From: Malaciobacter molluscorum LMG 25693
Lineage (GTDB): Bacteria > Campylobacterota > Campylobacteria > Campylobacterales > Arcobacteraceae
Length of the DNA: 64,000 nucleotides
Assembly: GCF_003544935.1 (NCBI RefSeq)
Contig: NZ_CP032098.1
Location: 1,736,001-1,800,000 of the forward strand
Direction of reading: 5' to 3'
Shown here piece after piece: positions 53,039 through 62,672 of the stretch. Numbering within the stretch: the stretch's first letter is position 1; every line of letters begins with the position of its first letter. Both the position numbers and the translations under genes were made by a program. The notes below the pieces were generated by a model that worked only from the letters and a program-made list of their open reading frames with translations, made no database searches and was not told the origin of the DNA.

Positions 53039-53066
53039 AAGAGCATAAATTATGCTCTTTTTTTCA
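53039..53066. terminator. Bidirectional intrinsic terminator
   Basis: AAGAGCATAA / TTATGCTCTT with a single-base turn, followed by seven T on the + strand, between the convergent XRE and EamA genes. Confidence 0.75.
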
Positions 53067-53943
53067 ATTTTAGACTACTTATAAGACCTGATAAAATAAC
53101 AAAAAATAATCCTACAAAGTATATTTGTAAAACTGGTTCATCAAAAAATAAAATAAGAAAAAATGCAGCTAAAACAGGTGTAATAAATATAAATGGTGCA
53201 ACTTTAGATGCATCAAATGCAGTTAATCCTTTTATCCAAAATAAATAAGATATTCCATTTAAGAAGATTCCATTTATTAAAATACTAAACCAATCTACAT
53301 AAGAAGTAGGAAAAGAAAAACTAGAATAATTAAAAACAGAAATTGAAGAATAAATAATAGCTGAAAAGAAATATATCATAACAGCATTTGTAGCATTAAC
53401 TCTAACTTTTTTACTTAATACTGAAAAAAGAGCAAAAGAAATAGTTCCTATCATAACAATAAATAAAACATCAATTTGAGAAAAGTTTAATGTTGAAAAA
53501 TCACCTTTAGTTATAACTAAAACAACACCCAAAAAACCAAAAACAATAGAAAAAAACTTTCTAATTGTAAAAGTCTCTTTTAAAATAAATACTGACAAAA
53601 TAGCTATAAATATTGGCCACATATATTGAATAACTAAAACTTCTAAACCATTTGCTTTTTTATATCCAAAATATAAAAGTAAATAATATAAAAAATCAAG
53701 AAAACCTAAAATAAAAAGAACAAATATCATCATCTTTGAGTATTCAAAAATTTGCTTAAAACTCTTTTCATAAATTGCTATAAAAAATATAGATAAAAAA
53801 GATACAATTGAAGAATAAAATAAATATGAATAATGATCAAGATTAGAATGTGTAATCTTTACAAATGTTGGTATTAAAGACCATAATATTATACATAATG
53901 CAATATATATAACTGCTATCTTTGAATTTATATACTTTCTCAT
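53050..53943 (-). CDS. DMT-family transporter (EamA)
   Basis: A 297-residue ten-TM protein with two EamA repeats. VIQYMWPIFIAILSVFILKET is the conserved end of repeat 1 and APFIFITPVLAAFFLILFFDEP of repeat 2. Unlike the EamA at 13452-14321 it is transcribed alone. The substrate is unknown; amino acid or drug export is typical. Confidence 0.87.
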   Translation of the reverse strand: MRKYINSKIAVIYIALCIILWSLIPTFVKITHSNLDHYSYLFYSSIVSFLSIFFIAIYEKSFKQIFEYSKMMIFVLFILGFLDFLYYLLLYFGYKKANGLEVLVIQYMWPIFIAILSVFILKETFTIRKFFSIVFGFLGVVLVITKGDFSTLNFSQIDVLFIVMIGTISFALFSVLSKKVRVNATNAVMIYFFSAIIYSSISVFNYSSFSFPTSYVDWFSILINGIFLNGISYLFWIKGLTAFDASKVAPFIFITPVLAAFFLILFFDEPVLQIYFVGLFFVILSGLISSLKLKKRA

Positions 53944-54131
53944 TTCCCCATCTTTTAATAAAAGTAGATAAATATACCCTCTGTAATATTAATATTTGAT
54001 TTAACTTAAAATATAAAAAATATTTTATTCAATTATTTTATATCATAAATTAGATATAATATCTTCTTATTTAAAATTAAAACTATTTTACATATATATA
54101 ATTAATATTATTCAAGGATTTACTAAATCAA

Positions 54132-56090
54132 ATGGCATTAATCGACTTACAAAACATAAATAAACAATACGATACAAAAATTATATTAAAAGATGTAAAC
54201 TTTACTTTAATACCAGGTCAAAGAATTGCAGTTATTGGTCAAAATGGTCAAGGTAAATCAACTTTGCTTAAAGTAATTATGGGAGAGATTGAGCCTGATT
54301 CTGGAGAAAAATCAATTGACAAATCTATAAAAATTGAAATGCTTGCACAACAACCAAAGTTCGAAGATAATCTCACAGTAAGACAAGCTATTGAGAAACA
54401 ATTAAAAGAGTTAAATGAAGCAAAGATAAGATATGAAGACCTTACACAAGAACTTGCAGTTGATTATGAAAACCAAGATTTACTAAAAGAACAAAGTGAA
54501 CTTGCTACTTTTATTGATTTTCATAATGCTTGGGATTTAGATAATATGATAGAAAGAGTTCTAAAAGAGTTCAAGCTAAAAGAGTATGAAAACAAAGATG
54601 TAAACCTTCTAAGTGGAGGAGAACAAAGAAGAGTTAGTCTTGCTGGGTTATTACTTAAAAAACCTGATGTATTACTTTTAGATGAGCCTACAAACCATCT
54701 TGATGTTTATATGGTAGAATTCTTAGAATCACTTTTAATGAAAAATAACTTTACTCTTTTATTTATATCACATGATAGATATTTTATCGATAATATTGCT
54801 ACAAATATAGTAGAAATAGAAGATGGAAATATAAGAAAATTTAATGGTGGATATAGTGATTATTTACAACAAAAAGAAGAATTACTTTCAAGTATGCAAA
54901 AAAAGCATGATAATCTTATAAGGCTTGTAAAAAGAGAAGCGCACTGGATGCAAAGAGGAGTTACTGCAAGAAGAAAAAGAAATGAAAGAAGAAAAGCAGA
55001 ATATTTTGAACTTAAGAAAAAAGCAAAATCAAACCCAGCACAAATAAGAAAAATGTCAGTTGAACTTCAAAGAGAACAAAAATCTTTTAATAATGCCACA
55101 GGGGAAACAAAAAATAAAAAGAAAATGCTTTTTGAACTAGATAAAATTTCAAAAACTCTTGGAAATAAATTATTAATAAAAGACTTTACTACTAGAATTT
55201 TACAAAAAGATGTAATTGCAATAGTTGGACCAAATGGAACAGGAAAATCAACTATGTTAAAACTTTTTACAGAAAAGTTAAATATTGATGATGGTAGATT
55301 TAAAAAAGGTGATTTTTCAATAGGATATTTTGACCAACATAGAGAAATACTTGATGATGAAAAATCATTAATAGAGACATTTTGTCCAAATGGTGGGGAC
55401 AGAGTTATTTTAGATGATGGAAGAAATATGCATGTTTTTGGATATTTAAAGAACTTTTTATTTCCAAGAGAGTATCTTGACAAGAAGATTGGGCTTTTAA
55501 GTGGTGGAGAAAAAAATAGAGTAGCTTTGGCACTTTTATTTACTAAACACTATGATTGCTTGATTCTAGATGAACCTACAAATGATTTAGATATTCCAAC
55601 TATTAATATTTTAGAAGAGTATTTACAAAACTTTCAAGGGGCTTTAATATTTGTAAGCCATGATAGATATTTTGTAGATAAAATTGCAACTAAGTTATTT
55701 ATATTTAGAGGTGAAAATGGAAAGGTTGAAGAGAGTTTTCAACCTTACACTGAATATTTAGAAATTGAAAAAGAGATAAAAGATTTAGAATCATATGCAA
55801 ATGAAATAGAGAAATCTCAATCAACACAAGATAACAAAAAAGCTCAACCTAAAAAACAAACAAAGCTTAGCTATAAAGATCAAAGAAATTATGATAGTTT
55901 ACCCAAAGAAATAGAAGAGCTTGAGAAAAAAATTGAAGAGATAAATATATGTTTATCAAATCCGCAATGTTATGAACAAAAGGGAATAGTGGCAGTTTCT
56001 AAAGAGCTAGAAGAAGTTGAAGAAATCTATGAACAAAAAGTTGAAAGATTTTTAGAACTTGAAGAATTAATAGAAAGCTTTAACTCTTAA
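54132..56090 (+). CDS. ABC-F family ATPase (Uup-like)
   Basis: A 652-residue cytoplasmic protein with two ABC domains and no TM. The first Walker A is GQNGQGKST and signature LLSGGEQRRVSLA; the second is GPNGTGKST and LLSGGEKNRVALA, each with LDEPTN. An interdomain basic linker (HWMQRGVTARRKRNERRK) and a C-terminal coiled coil (~560-650) match Uup/ABC-F proteins, which act on ribosomes or DNA. Start ATG 54132 follows AAGGA. Confidence 0.9.
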   Translation: MALIDLQNINKQYDTKIILKDVNFTLIPGQRIAVIGQNGQGKSTLLKVIMGEIEPDSGEKSIDKSIKIEMLAQQPKFEDNLTVRQAIEKQLKELNEAKIRYEDLTQELAVDYENQDLLKEQSELATFIDFHNAWDLDNMIERVLKEFKLKEYENKDVNLLSGGEQRRVSLAGLLLKKPDVLLLDEPTNHLDVYMVEFLESLLMKNNFTLLFISHDRYFIDNIATNIVEIEDGNIRKFNGGYSDYLQQKEELLSSMQKKHDNLIRLVKREAHWMQRGVTARRKRNERRKAEYFELKKKAKSNPAQIRKMSVELQREQKSFNNATGETKNKKKMLFELDKISKTLGNKLLIKDFTTRILQKDVIAIVGPNGTGKSTMLKLFTEKLNIDDGRFKKGDFSIGYFDQHREILDDEKSLIETFCPNGGDRVILDDGRNMHVFGYLKNFLFPREYLDKKIGLLSGGEKNRVALALLFTKHYDCLILDEPTNDLDIPTINILEEYLQNFQGALIFVSHDRYFVDKIATKLFIFRGENGKVEESFQPYTEYLEIEKEIKDLESYANEIEKSQSTQDNKKAQPKKQTKLSYKDQRNYDSLPKEIEELEKKIEEINICLSNPQCYEQKGIVAVSKELEEVEEIYEQKVERFLELEELIESFNS

Positions 56091-56127
56091 GAAGATATAA
56101 TACAAAAAACGAATAAGGAAAAGAATT

Positions 56128-56571
56128 ATGAGTTTAAAAGAACAATTAAAAAATGATTTAAAAGATGCTATGAAAGCAAAAGATTTAGTAAAAAGAGACT
56201 CTATTAGAGCAATAAATACAATGATTAAACAAATAGAAGTTGACGAAAGAAAAGAGTTAACTAATGAAGATATATTAAAACTAATTCAAAAAGGTATTAA
56301 ACAAAGAGAAGAAGCAGCAGAACAATACAAAGCAGCTTCAAGAGAAGATTTAGTTGAAAAAGAGATGCAACAAGTTGAAGTTTTCAAAGAGTATTTACCA
56401 AAACAATTATCAGATGAAGAACTTGAAGCAGGAATGAAAGAAATCATTGAGCAAGTTGGTGCACAAAGTATGAAAGATATGGGAAAAGTTATGGGTGTAG
56501 CAACTAAAAAATTTGCAGGTATTGCAGATGGAAAAAGAATCAACGAAACAGTAAAAAAAATCTTAGCATAA
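56128..56571 (+). CDS. GatB/YqeY-domain protein
   Basis: A 147-residue YqeY-family protein: MSLKEQLKNDLKDAMKAKD, then RLSAIRxI-like DSIRAINTMIKQIEVDERKEL, IQKGIKQREEAAEQY and the GatB-like C-terminus MGKVMGVATKKFAGIADGKRI. The domain is shared with the tail of amidotransferase GatB, and free-standing copies are of unknown role. Short operon with the ABC-F gene upstream and the GGDEF gene 21 bases downstream. Confidence 0.92.
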   Translation: MSLKEQLKNDLKDAMKAKDLVKRDSIRAINTMIKQIEVDERKELTNEDILKLIQKGIKQREEAAEQYKAASREDLVEKEMQQVEVFKEYLPKQLSDEELEAGMKEIIEQVGAQSMKDMGKVMGVATKKFAGIADGKRINETVKKILA

Positions 56572-56592
56572 AAACAAAAAAGGCTTATAATA

Positions 56593-57852
56593 ATGAAGAC
56601 AAAAATAAAGAATATTTCTAAAGACACTATAAAAAATCTTTTTTTAAAAAATATAAGCCCTACTCCAAATGAGTATCACAAAGAGTTTTGTGCTGTTGCA
56701 AAAGAGTATAAACTAGATATAAAAGAGTGCAAACAGTTTAAAGAACTCGTAAGTAGATTAAATAAACAAGAACAAGAAGAGATAAAAGAAAAAAACATCT
56801 CTACATTTGAGGAATTAATACCTGTTTTATTAAATAGAGTAGCAACAAAAAATCTAAAAACTTTAACTTCTTTATTTAAAGAGTCAATTACTCCTTCAAT
56901 ATCTATAGGCTTAGATGAAAAAATCGCAAAATTTTCTATAAAAATAGGTAATTCACCTGCTCTACTTTTTGAAGAAGAGATTCAAAAAGAGATGCAAGAA
57001 TTTATTACTGATAGATTTGAAGCAGATAAAAAAATAGTTAGAGAAAAAACTGCTGAAATTGCAAAACTTGTAACACTTATGGGACAACACTTAAGCGAAG
57101 CAATTGCAAGTAGTGGAGAAAGTGGTACTGAAGTTTCTAATATAAAAGATGAAATAAAATCTATTGATTTAAAAGAAAATGGTATAAAAGAACTTACAAA
57201 TTTACAAAGTAAACTTATTAATGCTGCAATGTCAATTGAAAATGAAATGACACAAGTAGGAGAAAAACTATCTTCTGGTAAAAGTAAAGTAGAAAGACTT
57301 GAGGCAAAAATAAAGCATTTAGAAGAAGAATTAGATAAATCAAGAAAACAAAATCTAAAAGACCATCTTACTGGTGTACTTACAAGAAGAGCATATGAAT
57401 ATGAAGCAAAAAAAATAGAGAATAATTTTAATAGAAATAGCACTCAATATGCTATTGTATTTATTGATATTGATCATTTTAAAGCTATAAATGATACATA
57501 TGGGCATGCTGGTGGAGATATGATTTTATCTACATTTGGTAAAATTTTATCAAAATACACAAGAGACTTGGATGTTGTTGGAAGATATGGAGGAGAAGAG
57601 TTTATTGTACTTATTCATTTTAATCTTAAAAGAGAATTATTAAAATATTTAAAAAGAATCAAAAACATAGTAAATGAAAATAACTTTGTTTTTGGAAAAA
57701 ATAAAATCAAAATAACTTTTTCTGCTGGTGTAACTATTAGAAATGACCATACTTCTTATGAAAGTGCACTTCAAAAATCAGATATGTTACTTTATAATGC
57801 AAAAGAATCAGGAAGAAATAAAATTGTTTTAGAGGATAATACAATAATCTAA
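56593..57852 (+). CDS. Cytoplasmic diguanylate cyclase (GGDEF)
   Basis: A 419-residue protein with no TM. The N-terminal ~250 residues are helical, with a coiled coil near 205-250 (SKVERLEAKIKHLEEELDKSR) leading into a GGDEF domain at ~255-415. Active-site motif GRYGGEEFIVL is GGEEF, and DIDHFKAINDTYGHAGGD precedes it, so c-di-GMP synthesis is expected. The conserved N-terminal region resembles GGDEF proteins common in epsilonproteobacteria. Confidence 0.9.
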   Translation: MKTKIKNISKDTIKNLFLKNISPTPNEYHKEFCAVAKEYKLDIKECKQFKELVSRLNKQEQEEIKEKNISTFEELIPVLLNRVATKNLKTLTSLFKESITPSISIGLDEKIAKFSIKIGNSPALLFEEEIQKEMQEFITDRFEADKKIVREKTAEIAKLVTLMGQHLSEAIASSGESGTEVSNIKDEIKSIDLKENGIKELTNLQSKLINAAMSIENEMTQVGEKLSSGKSKVERLEAKIKHLEEELDKSRKQNLKDHLTGVLTRRAYEYEAKKIENNFNRNSTQYAIVFIDIDHFKAINDTYGHAGGDMILSTFGKILSKYTRDLDVVGRYGGEEFIVLIHFNLKRELLKYLKRIKNIVNENNFVFGKNKIKITFSAGVTIRNDHTSYESALQKSDMLLYNAKESGRNKIVLEDNTII

Positions 57853-57925
57853 ACAATTTTTTTCTAATCTTTCATATTACTTTTTATTGTGCTAAAATAA
57901 AACAACTAAACAATAAAGAGTTAAT

Positions 57926-60310
57926 ATGAAGAAAAAAAATAGACTTTTTATAAAAATTAGACCTACAATTTCATTTACATTAATTACTTGTATTAGTATC
58001 GTTATTATAGTTTCCTTATCATTGCAATACTATTTTTTAAAACAGTTAGCCTTTGATGCTACAAAAAATAGTTTCAGTAATATTGCACTAAAAGTAAAAA
58101 ATAAAATCCAAGAACTTGATAAAACAAGTAATAACATAATAGAAGTATTTGAATTATATGATACTTCAACAAAAATCGCCAAAAAAAATGAAAAACATCC
58201 TTTACTCAAACTATTTACAACCATAATCAAAAATAATACTTATATATATTCACTTTATGTAGGAAATAAAAATAAAGATTTTTTTGAAGTAATAAATCTT
58301 GACACAGATGAAAATCTAAGAAAAAGATACAATGCAACACAAAAAACAAAATGGTTGATTTTAAAAATATATAAAAATGATAAAGGCAAAAGAGTTGAAT
58401 TTCATGAATACCTTGATAAAAATCTAAATTTATTAAAAACTGTTGAAATAAACCCAACTTACGATCCAACTATTAGACCATGGTTTATTCAAGCACAAAA
58501 AAGCAATACTATTATAAAAACTGCACCTTATGAATATGTATATTCAGCAAGTGGAGCAAAAGGTATAACCTATTCAAAAAGAATAAACAATTCAGATACA
58601 ATTATTTCTATTGATTTATTACTTACTAATATAGGTGATGTTATAAAAAAAGAAGCACATAAAAGTGATAAAATAATATTATTTAAAAAAAATGGAAACA
58701 TTGAAACTTCAATTAACTTCAAAGATAAAATAACTGATCCAAAATATAAAAAGATATTTAATTTAATACAAGATAATGTAGAAAATAAACACTTTACTTT
58801 AAATATTGATAAAACAAATTATTATATATATTTTTCAAAAATTGATTCTATTTATAACAACAAAGATTATTTAGCAATACTAACTCCTGTTAATATAATA
58901 ATGAAACCATATTCTGAAAAGATAATGAAATCATTTTTATTAACTATTTTAGTTCTAACTATAATAATTCCTCTAATATGGATTGCAACAAAAGTATTAG
59001 TAACACCAGTTTTAGATTTAATGAAAGAGAACAAAAAAATCATTAATAGAGATTTTTTAAATGTAAAAATAATAGATACTCACATAAAAGAATTATATGA
59101 TTTATCTGTTTCCTTATCAAATATGTCAAAATCAATAAAAGAATACGAAGAGAAACAAAAAGAACTAATGGACTCATTTATTAAAATATTAGCTAGTGCA
59201 ATTGATGCAAAATCAAAATATACAGGTAAACACTGCGAAAGAGTTCCTATAATAACAATGCTTATAGCTAAAAAAGCACATGAATGCAATGAAGGTATAT
59301 TTAAAAACTTTAAATTTGCAAATAAAGATGAAGAAAGAGAACTAAGTATTGCTGCATGGTTACATGATTGTGGAAAAGTAACTACCCCTGAATACGTTAT
59401 AGATAAAGCAACTAAGTTAGAAACGATATATAATAGAATTCACGAAATAAGAACAAGATTTGAAGTAATACATAGAGATTTAACTATTAAAATGTATGAA
59501 AATATCTTAAATGGTGCAAATGAAGAAAAAGAGAAAAAGACTCTTGAAAAAGAGCATCAAAGATTACAAGAAGAATTTGAAATTGTTGCCAATGCAAATA
59601 TTGGTTCAGAGTTTATGAAAGAAGAAGATATAAAAAAAATAAATGAGATAGCAAATAGGACTTGGATTAGATATTTTGATAATACAATTGGATTATCATT
59701 AGAAGAAGAAAAACATCAAAATAAAACAAACACCCCAGCAAAAGAGAAACTATTAAATGATAAAAAAGAGCACATTATTAAAAGAGATAAAGATATAAAT
59801 GAACTTTATTCAAAATATAAATTCAAACTAGATATTCCTAAATATCAATATAATTTAGGAGAAATTTATAATCTTACAATTGAAAAAGGCACATTAAATC
59901 AAGAAGAGAGATTTAAAATAAATGAACATATAATAATGTCTATTATAATGCTTGAAAAATTATCATGGCCTAATAACTTAAAAAAAGTCCCAGAATATGC
60001 AGGAGCACATCACGAAACATTAATTGGTACAGGTTATCCAAGAAAATTAAAAAAACAACAAATGTCAATTCCAGCAAGAATTATGGCAGTAGCAGATATA
60101 TTTGAAGCTTTAACTGCATCAGATAGACCATATAAAAAAGCAAAAAAGTTAAGTGAATCCATTGAAATATTAGCTTCAATGGCAAAAAACAAACATATAG
60201 ATGAAGATATTTTCAAACTATTTTTAAGCTCAAATGTATATTTAGAATATGCAAAAAAATACCTAAAAAAAGAACAATTAGATGAAGTAGATATATCTAA
60301 ATATCTTTAG
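57926..60310 (+). CDS. Cache-sensor HD-GYP protein
   Basis: A 794-residue membrane protein. TM1 is at ~17-37, a Cache-like periplasmic sensor at ~45-330, TM2 at ~337-358 and a HAMP-like segment follows. The output HD domain has GKHCERV near 433, HDCGK near 480 and HHETLIGTGYP at 694-704, the HD-GYP signature of c-di-GMP phosphodiesterases. About 210 residues separate HDCGK from HHE...GYP, far more than the usual ~60-70; the insert is charged and helical. Its stop overlaps the convergent GGDEF-EAL gene by four bases. Confidence 0.85.
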   Translation: MKKKNRLFIKIRPTISFTLITCISIVIIVSLSLQYYFLKQLAFDATKNSFSNIALKVKNKIQELDKTSNNIIEVFELYDTSTKIAKKNEKHPLLKLFTTIIKNNTYIYSLYVGNKNKDFFEVINLDTDENLRKRYNATQKTKWLILKIYKNDKGKRVEFHEYLDKNLNLLKTVEINPTYDPTIRPWFIQAQKSNTIIKTAPYEYVYSASGAKGITYSKRINNSDTIISIDLLLTNIGDVIKKEAHKSDKIILFKKNGNIETSINFKDKITDPKYKKIFNLIQDNVENKHFTLNIDKTNYYIYFSKIDSIYNNKDYLAILTPVNIIMKPYSEKIMKSFLLTILVLTIIIPLIWIATKVLVTPVLDLMKENKKIINRDFLNVKIIDTHIKELYDLSVSLSNMSKSIKEYEEKQKELMDSFIKILASAIDAKSKYTGKHCERVPIITMLIAKKAHECNEGIFKNFKFANKDEERELSIAAWLHDCGKVTTPEYVIDKATKLETIYNRIHEIRTRFEVIHRDLTIKMYENILNGANEEKEKKTLEKEHQRLQEEFEIVANANIGSEFMKEEDIKKINEIANRTWIRYFDNTIGLSLEEEKHQNKTNTPAKEKLLNDKKEHIIKRDKDINELYSKYKFKLDIPKYQYNLGEIYNLTIEKGTLNQEERFKINEHIIMSIIMLEKLSWPNNLKKVPEYAGAHHETLIGTGYPRKLKKQQMSIPARIMAVADIFEALTASDRPYKKAKKLSESIEILASMAKNKHIDEDIFKLFLSSNVYLEYAKKYLKKEQLDEVDISKYL

Positions 60311-62211
60311 ATTTCTTGTTCTTCTAATTCACAAGGTTTTCCAAAATAGAAACCTTGCAAATAATCTACATCTAATTCTTTTAATTTAAAATATATTTCT
60401 TCACTTGATACATACTCTGCAATTACTTTAATTCCTGCATCCTTTGCAAAACCTATTATACTTTTTACAAGCATAAAAGAGATTTTGTCTGTAAGTATCT
60501 TTTCTATTAAATCTCCATCAATTTTTATAAAATCAGTTTTGATTTGTGCTAGATAAGTAAAGTTAGAATATCCACTACCAAAATCATCAATATAGATTTT
60601 ATATCCCCATTTTTTTAATCTTAATAGATTAATTTTAGCTTCTTTATTATTTGTAAGATCTTCATTTTCAGTGATTTCAATACCTAATCTATTTGCGAAA
60701 TCATCATACTTAATAGACATATCTTCCAACATACTTAATATTGTATCATTTACAATATCTTGTGGATTTAAATTAATATTTATTAAAATATTTTTATTTG
60801 AAATAAGTTTTTCAAAACATATATTAAGCACTCTTTTTGATATATTTCTTAATATGAAAGTACCATTTATTACAGACAATATCTCATTTGGATATGCAAT
60901 TGTTCCATCTTTTTTTACTATTCTAAGTAAAGCTTCATATTTAACTGTATTTTGAGTTTTTGTATCTACTATTTTTTGATAGTGACAAATAACTCTTTTT
61001 TCTTCAAGTGCTTCTTTTATCTCATTTATAGATAATTTATTTGAATCATTTGAAATATTTTCATTATAGATTTGAATATTGTTTCTACCTTTATTTTTTG
61101 CAGTATATAATGCAATATCTGCCAATTTAAAAGCTTTTGAGAATGTTTTTGATTTATGAGGTTCTAAATTTACACCAACAGAAACAGTAATATCTATATC
61201 TTCATTTTCATTTATTTGAAATTTTTCTTTTTGAATATTTGTAAATACCCTTTCTATTACATTTATTGCAGTATAACTATCGTTTCTTTTTGTTTTAGCT
61301 AATATCAAAAACTCTTCTCCACCATATCTTATAACAATATCATCTTTTTTTCTTGTAGAATTCAAAATAATTCTACCAATATTTTTTAGTATTTTATCAC
61401 CTACATCATGACCATAAGTATCATTTACTAATTTAAAATAATCAATATCAATAGCAGCTATTATATAATCATCTAAATTTATAAAAGACTCATATTCTTG
61501 TAAATAATTTCTATTATAAACATTCGTTAATTTGTCTATATATGCTGTTTTCTTTACAATATTATATCTTTTTGATTGAATTAATAAAACTAATAAAAAT
61601 AAAATAAGAATAAACAAAGTTGCAATAAGTGCACTTTTTATCCAAGTAATTATTTTATTTATTTCTTTTACTTTTTTTATAGAAAAATCAATAACAAGGA
61701 GTAACTGAACTTTATCTTTATTTAAAATAGGAACTAAATAAGTTATTGAGATCTGTTTTAAAAACTTATTTTCAATAATTAAAGGTTTTTTTGTTTTATA
61801 TACATCTATCCATTTTTCATTATCTATATCAAACTTTTGATTTACAAAAGCCTTATTACTTTTTTTTGCACCATCAACTAAAAACCTAAAAACACCTCTT
61901 TTATCTTTATAAAGTAAATATGCATACTTTATATTTTGGGTAACAAGTGTCTCTAAATTTGTCTCTATTTTTTTATGATAAGCATGATTTTTTAAAATTT
62001 GTTTTGGAAAGTTTTCATCTATTGATAAAGTATTTTGAATTAAATCAGCACTATTTTGTACTATTGATTTCACATCTGCTGTAGAGATTTCAATCATTTC
62101 TGATTGTATTTTGTCTTCTAATTTGATAATACCAAGTAATAAAAAAATTAAAAATACTGAGGATAAAAACGAAAATAAAATTAAATAAAAAGAGTTTTTC
62201 AAAGTAATCAA
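60307..62211 (-). CDS. Membrane GGDEF-EAL protein
   Basis: A 634-residue protein. TM1 is at ~7-28, a periplasmic sensor at ~30-175, TM2 at ~180-205, GGDEF at ~215-375 with RYGGEEFLIL, and EAL at ~390-630 with YEALLR, NINLNPQDI, DDFGSGYSNF and QGFYFGKP. Both sets of catalytic residues look intact, so it may make or degrade c-di-GMP. It overlaps the upstream periplasmic protein gene by four bases, and together they follow a TonB-dependent receptor gene. Confidence 0.9.
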   Translation of the reverse strand: MITLKNSFYLILFSFLSSVFLIFLLLGIIKLEDKIQSEMIEISTADVKSIVQNSADLIQNTLSIDENFPKQILKNHAYHKKIETNLETLVTQNIKYAYLLYKDKRGVFRFLVDGAKKSNKAFVNQKFDIDNEKWIDVYKTKKPLIIENKFLKQISITYLVPILNKDKVQLLLVIDFSIKKVKEINKIITWIKSALIATLFILILFLLVLLIQSKRYNIVKKTAYIDKLTNVYNRNYLQEYESFINLDDYIIAAIDIDYFKLVNDTYGHDVGDKILKNIGRIILNSTRKKDDIVIRYGGEEFLILAKTKRNDSYTAINVIERVFTNIQKEKFQINENEDIDITVSVGVNLEPHKSKTFSKAFKLADIALYTAKNKGRNNIQIYNENISNDSNKLSINEIKEALEEKRVICHYQKIVDTKTQNTVKYEALLRIVKKDGTIAYPNEILSVINGTFILRNISKRVLNICFEKLISNKNILININLNPQDIVNDTILSMLEDMSIKYDDFANRLGIEITENEDLTNNKEAKINLLRLKKWGYKIYIDDFGSGYSNFTYLAQIKTDFIKIDGDLIEKILTDKISFMLVKSIIGFAKDAGIKVIAEYVSSEEIYFKLKELDVDYLQGFYFGKPCELEEQEI

Positions 62212-62672
62212 TTAAAGTCCTCAATAAATTTTTGATAAGTATTTGGTAATAATATATGTTTTGTCATTAATCTATTCTTTATAAAAACAATATTTGGTCT
62301 ACTTTTACTCCAAAAAAATGCACCAATAAAGATATTATTGTTTAATAATTTTTTATAATTATTTGTAAAAAAGATTGCTTTTCTATTTTTACATTTTGTA
62401 ATCTCATCAAAATCTTTTTTGATATATACAAAATCAGCATCTTCACAGCTTTTACTTAACACAAACAACTTAGAGTATATTTCACTCTCAACTGAACTAA
62501 TTTCTGGAATATATAATTTTATATCTTCTTTTTTATTTATCGAAAGATGCGCTATAGTTGAGATAATTTTCGCTTCAAGTTCAATTGCTTTATTATACTT
62601 ATTTACTAAAAAAGTATATTGTTGTGACATTAGCAATGATGTTAATGATAATATTAATAATAAAATTTTCAT
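62208..62672 (-). CDS. Periplasmic protein, YfiR-like
   Basis: A 154-residue protein. ATG 62672 overlaps the receptor stop (TAATG) and gives a signal peptide MKILLLILSLTSLLMS; a GTG four codons earlier is less likely. The C-terminal GAFFWSKSRPNIVFIKNRL resembles YfiR/DUF4154-type periplasmic proteins that restrain GGDEF partners; this is tentative. Two Cys (near 78 and 95 of the mature frame) may pair. Tight linkage on both sides suggests a receptor-periplasmic sensor-cyclase relay. Confidence 0.65.
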   Translation of the reverse strand: MKILLLILSLTSLLMSQQYTFLVNKYNKAIELEAKIISTIAHLSINKKEDIKLYIPEISSVESEIYSKLFVLSKSCEDADFVYIKKDFDEITKCKNRKAIFFTNNYKKLLNNNIFIGAFFWSKSRPNIVFIKNRLMTKHILLPNTYQKFIEDFN

